Source: DASSZN01 sp035702805 | Lineage (GTDB): Bacteria > Chloroflexota > Chloroflexia > Thermomicrobiales > Thermomicrobiaceae | Direction of reading: 5' to 3' | Assembly (NCBI GenBank): GCA_035702805.1 | Contig: DASSZN010000153.1 | Coordinates: 1-6,798, forward strand | Length of the DNA: 6,798 nucleotides | Shown: positions 6,559 through 6,798 of the stretch, in pieces | Position numbering within the stretch: position 1 is the first letter of the stretch | How the letters are laid out: each line of letters opens with the position of its first letter | Made by a program: the position numbers and the translations under genes | Notes under the pieces: generated by a model | What the model saw: the letters and a program-made list of their open reading frames with translations, nothing else | Told to the model about the DNA's origin: nothing | Database searches by the model: none

Positions 6559-6618
6559 CTGCTCGCGACGAGTTGCGCTCGGTGTCCACCGACGGGCCGG
6601 CGACCCGCCCGTGACGTC

Positions 6619-6798
6619 CTAGTCGGCCGGCGACGCGGCCGCGGCCAGGCGAACCACCCCCGCATCTCGCAGCCGCGCGATAGCGGCGGCGTCGTAGCCC
6701 AGGTCGCGCAATACCTCGTCGGTGTGCTCACCGAGCAGCGGCGGCACGCGCCGCACGCCTCCCGGCGTCTCGCTCAGCTTGACCGGCAGGCCGAGCAG
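6619..6798 (-). CDS. Family III CoA-transferase (CaiB/BaiF), C-terminal end (5' part outside window)
   Basis: Reading the minus strand from the window end gives 59 residues, then a TAG at 6621-6619. The fragment contains LLGLPVKLSETPGGVRR, followed by VPPLLGEHTDEVLRDLGY and a short helical tail with AAIARLRDAGVV. This order (a Pro-x-Lys-Leu-Ser strand, Thr-Pro-Gly, Pro-x-Leu-Gly-Glu-His-Thr, then LRDLGY) is the characteristic C-terminal signature of CaiB/BaiF family III CoA-transferases, which move CoA between carboxylic acids through an aspartyl-CoA intermediate. The catalytic Asp and the N-terminal domain lie outside the window, so activity and substrate cannot be judged. The crotonase gene follows on the same strand after about 125 bases, so co-transcription is possible but not tight. 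It is too short for a substrate call; the family call rests on the tail motif. Confidence 0.85.
   Translation of the reverse strand: MLGLPVKLSETPGGVRRVPPLLGEHTDEVLRDLGYDAAAIARLRDAGVVRLAAAASPAD

Noticed and set aside
6494..6589. 32-residue N-terminal extension of the crotonase from an upstream start at 6589
   Set aside because: The extension matches no crotonase feature. The ATG at 6493 has a good ribosome site and gives the normal family length.
5870..6622. 250-residue plus-strand frame opposite the crotonase gene
   Set aside because: The minus strand encodes a complete crotonase with typical motifs. This frame is a compositional shadow.

Overview
The window is a very GC-rich bacterial segment with dense coding and strong GC bias at third codon positions, which also explains the long antisense reading frames. 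Nothing in it fixes the taxon. A high-GC lineage such as Chloroflexota (Thermomicrobia-like) or Actinomycetota is plausible from composition and gene content, but this is inference. I see no RNA genes, mobile elements, CRISPR arrays or long repeats. The longest non-coding gap is about 125 bases (6494-6618).

Layout. (1) 1-1433, plus strand: the 3' part of a YfhO-type multi-pass membrane protein, cut by the window start and ending in two consecutive in-frame TAG codons. (2) 1477-5650, plus strand: a tight four-gene run with gaps of 16, 4 and -4 bases between its members. It encodes an MmgE/PrpD-family protein, a small P-loop kinase-like ATPase, an ATP-grasp protein related to the succinyl-CoA synthetase beta subunit, and its alpha-subunit partner. 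The last two overlap by four bases (GTGA). (3) 5702-6798, minus strand, convergent with the run: a crotonase-fold (enoyl-CoA hydratase/isomerase) protein and, upstream of it, the C-terminal end of a family III (CaiB/BaiF) CoA-transferase cut by the window end.

How the genes may work together. Apart from the YfhO protein and the kinase, every gene belongs to a family that handles carboxylic acids or acyl-CoA thioesters. MmgE/PrpD proteins dehydrate, decarboxylate or isomerise small di- and tricarboxylates. SucCD-like pairs make or split acyl-CoA with a nucleotide. CaiB/BaiF enzymes swap CoA between acids, and crotonases act on acyl-CoA. A route for activating and breaking down an organic acid is the natural reading. 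Succinate may not be the substrate: the beta-like subunit keeps several ATP-side residues but has lost the second metal-binding Asp and the known succinate-contact residues, while the alpha-like subunit keeps its phospho-His. The crotonase lacks both classical catalytic Glu residues. The most interesting content is therefore a divergent acid-CoA ligase with a PrpD protein and an unexplained kinase in one operon, facing a non-canonical crotonase/CoA-transferase pair.
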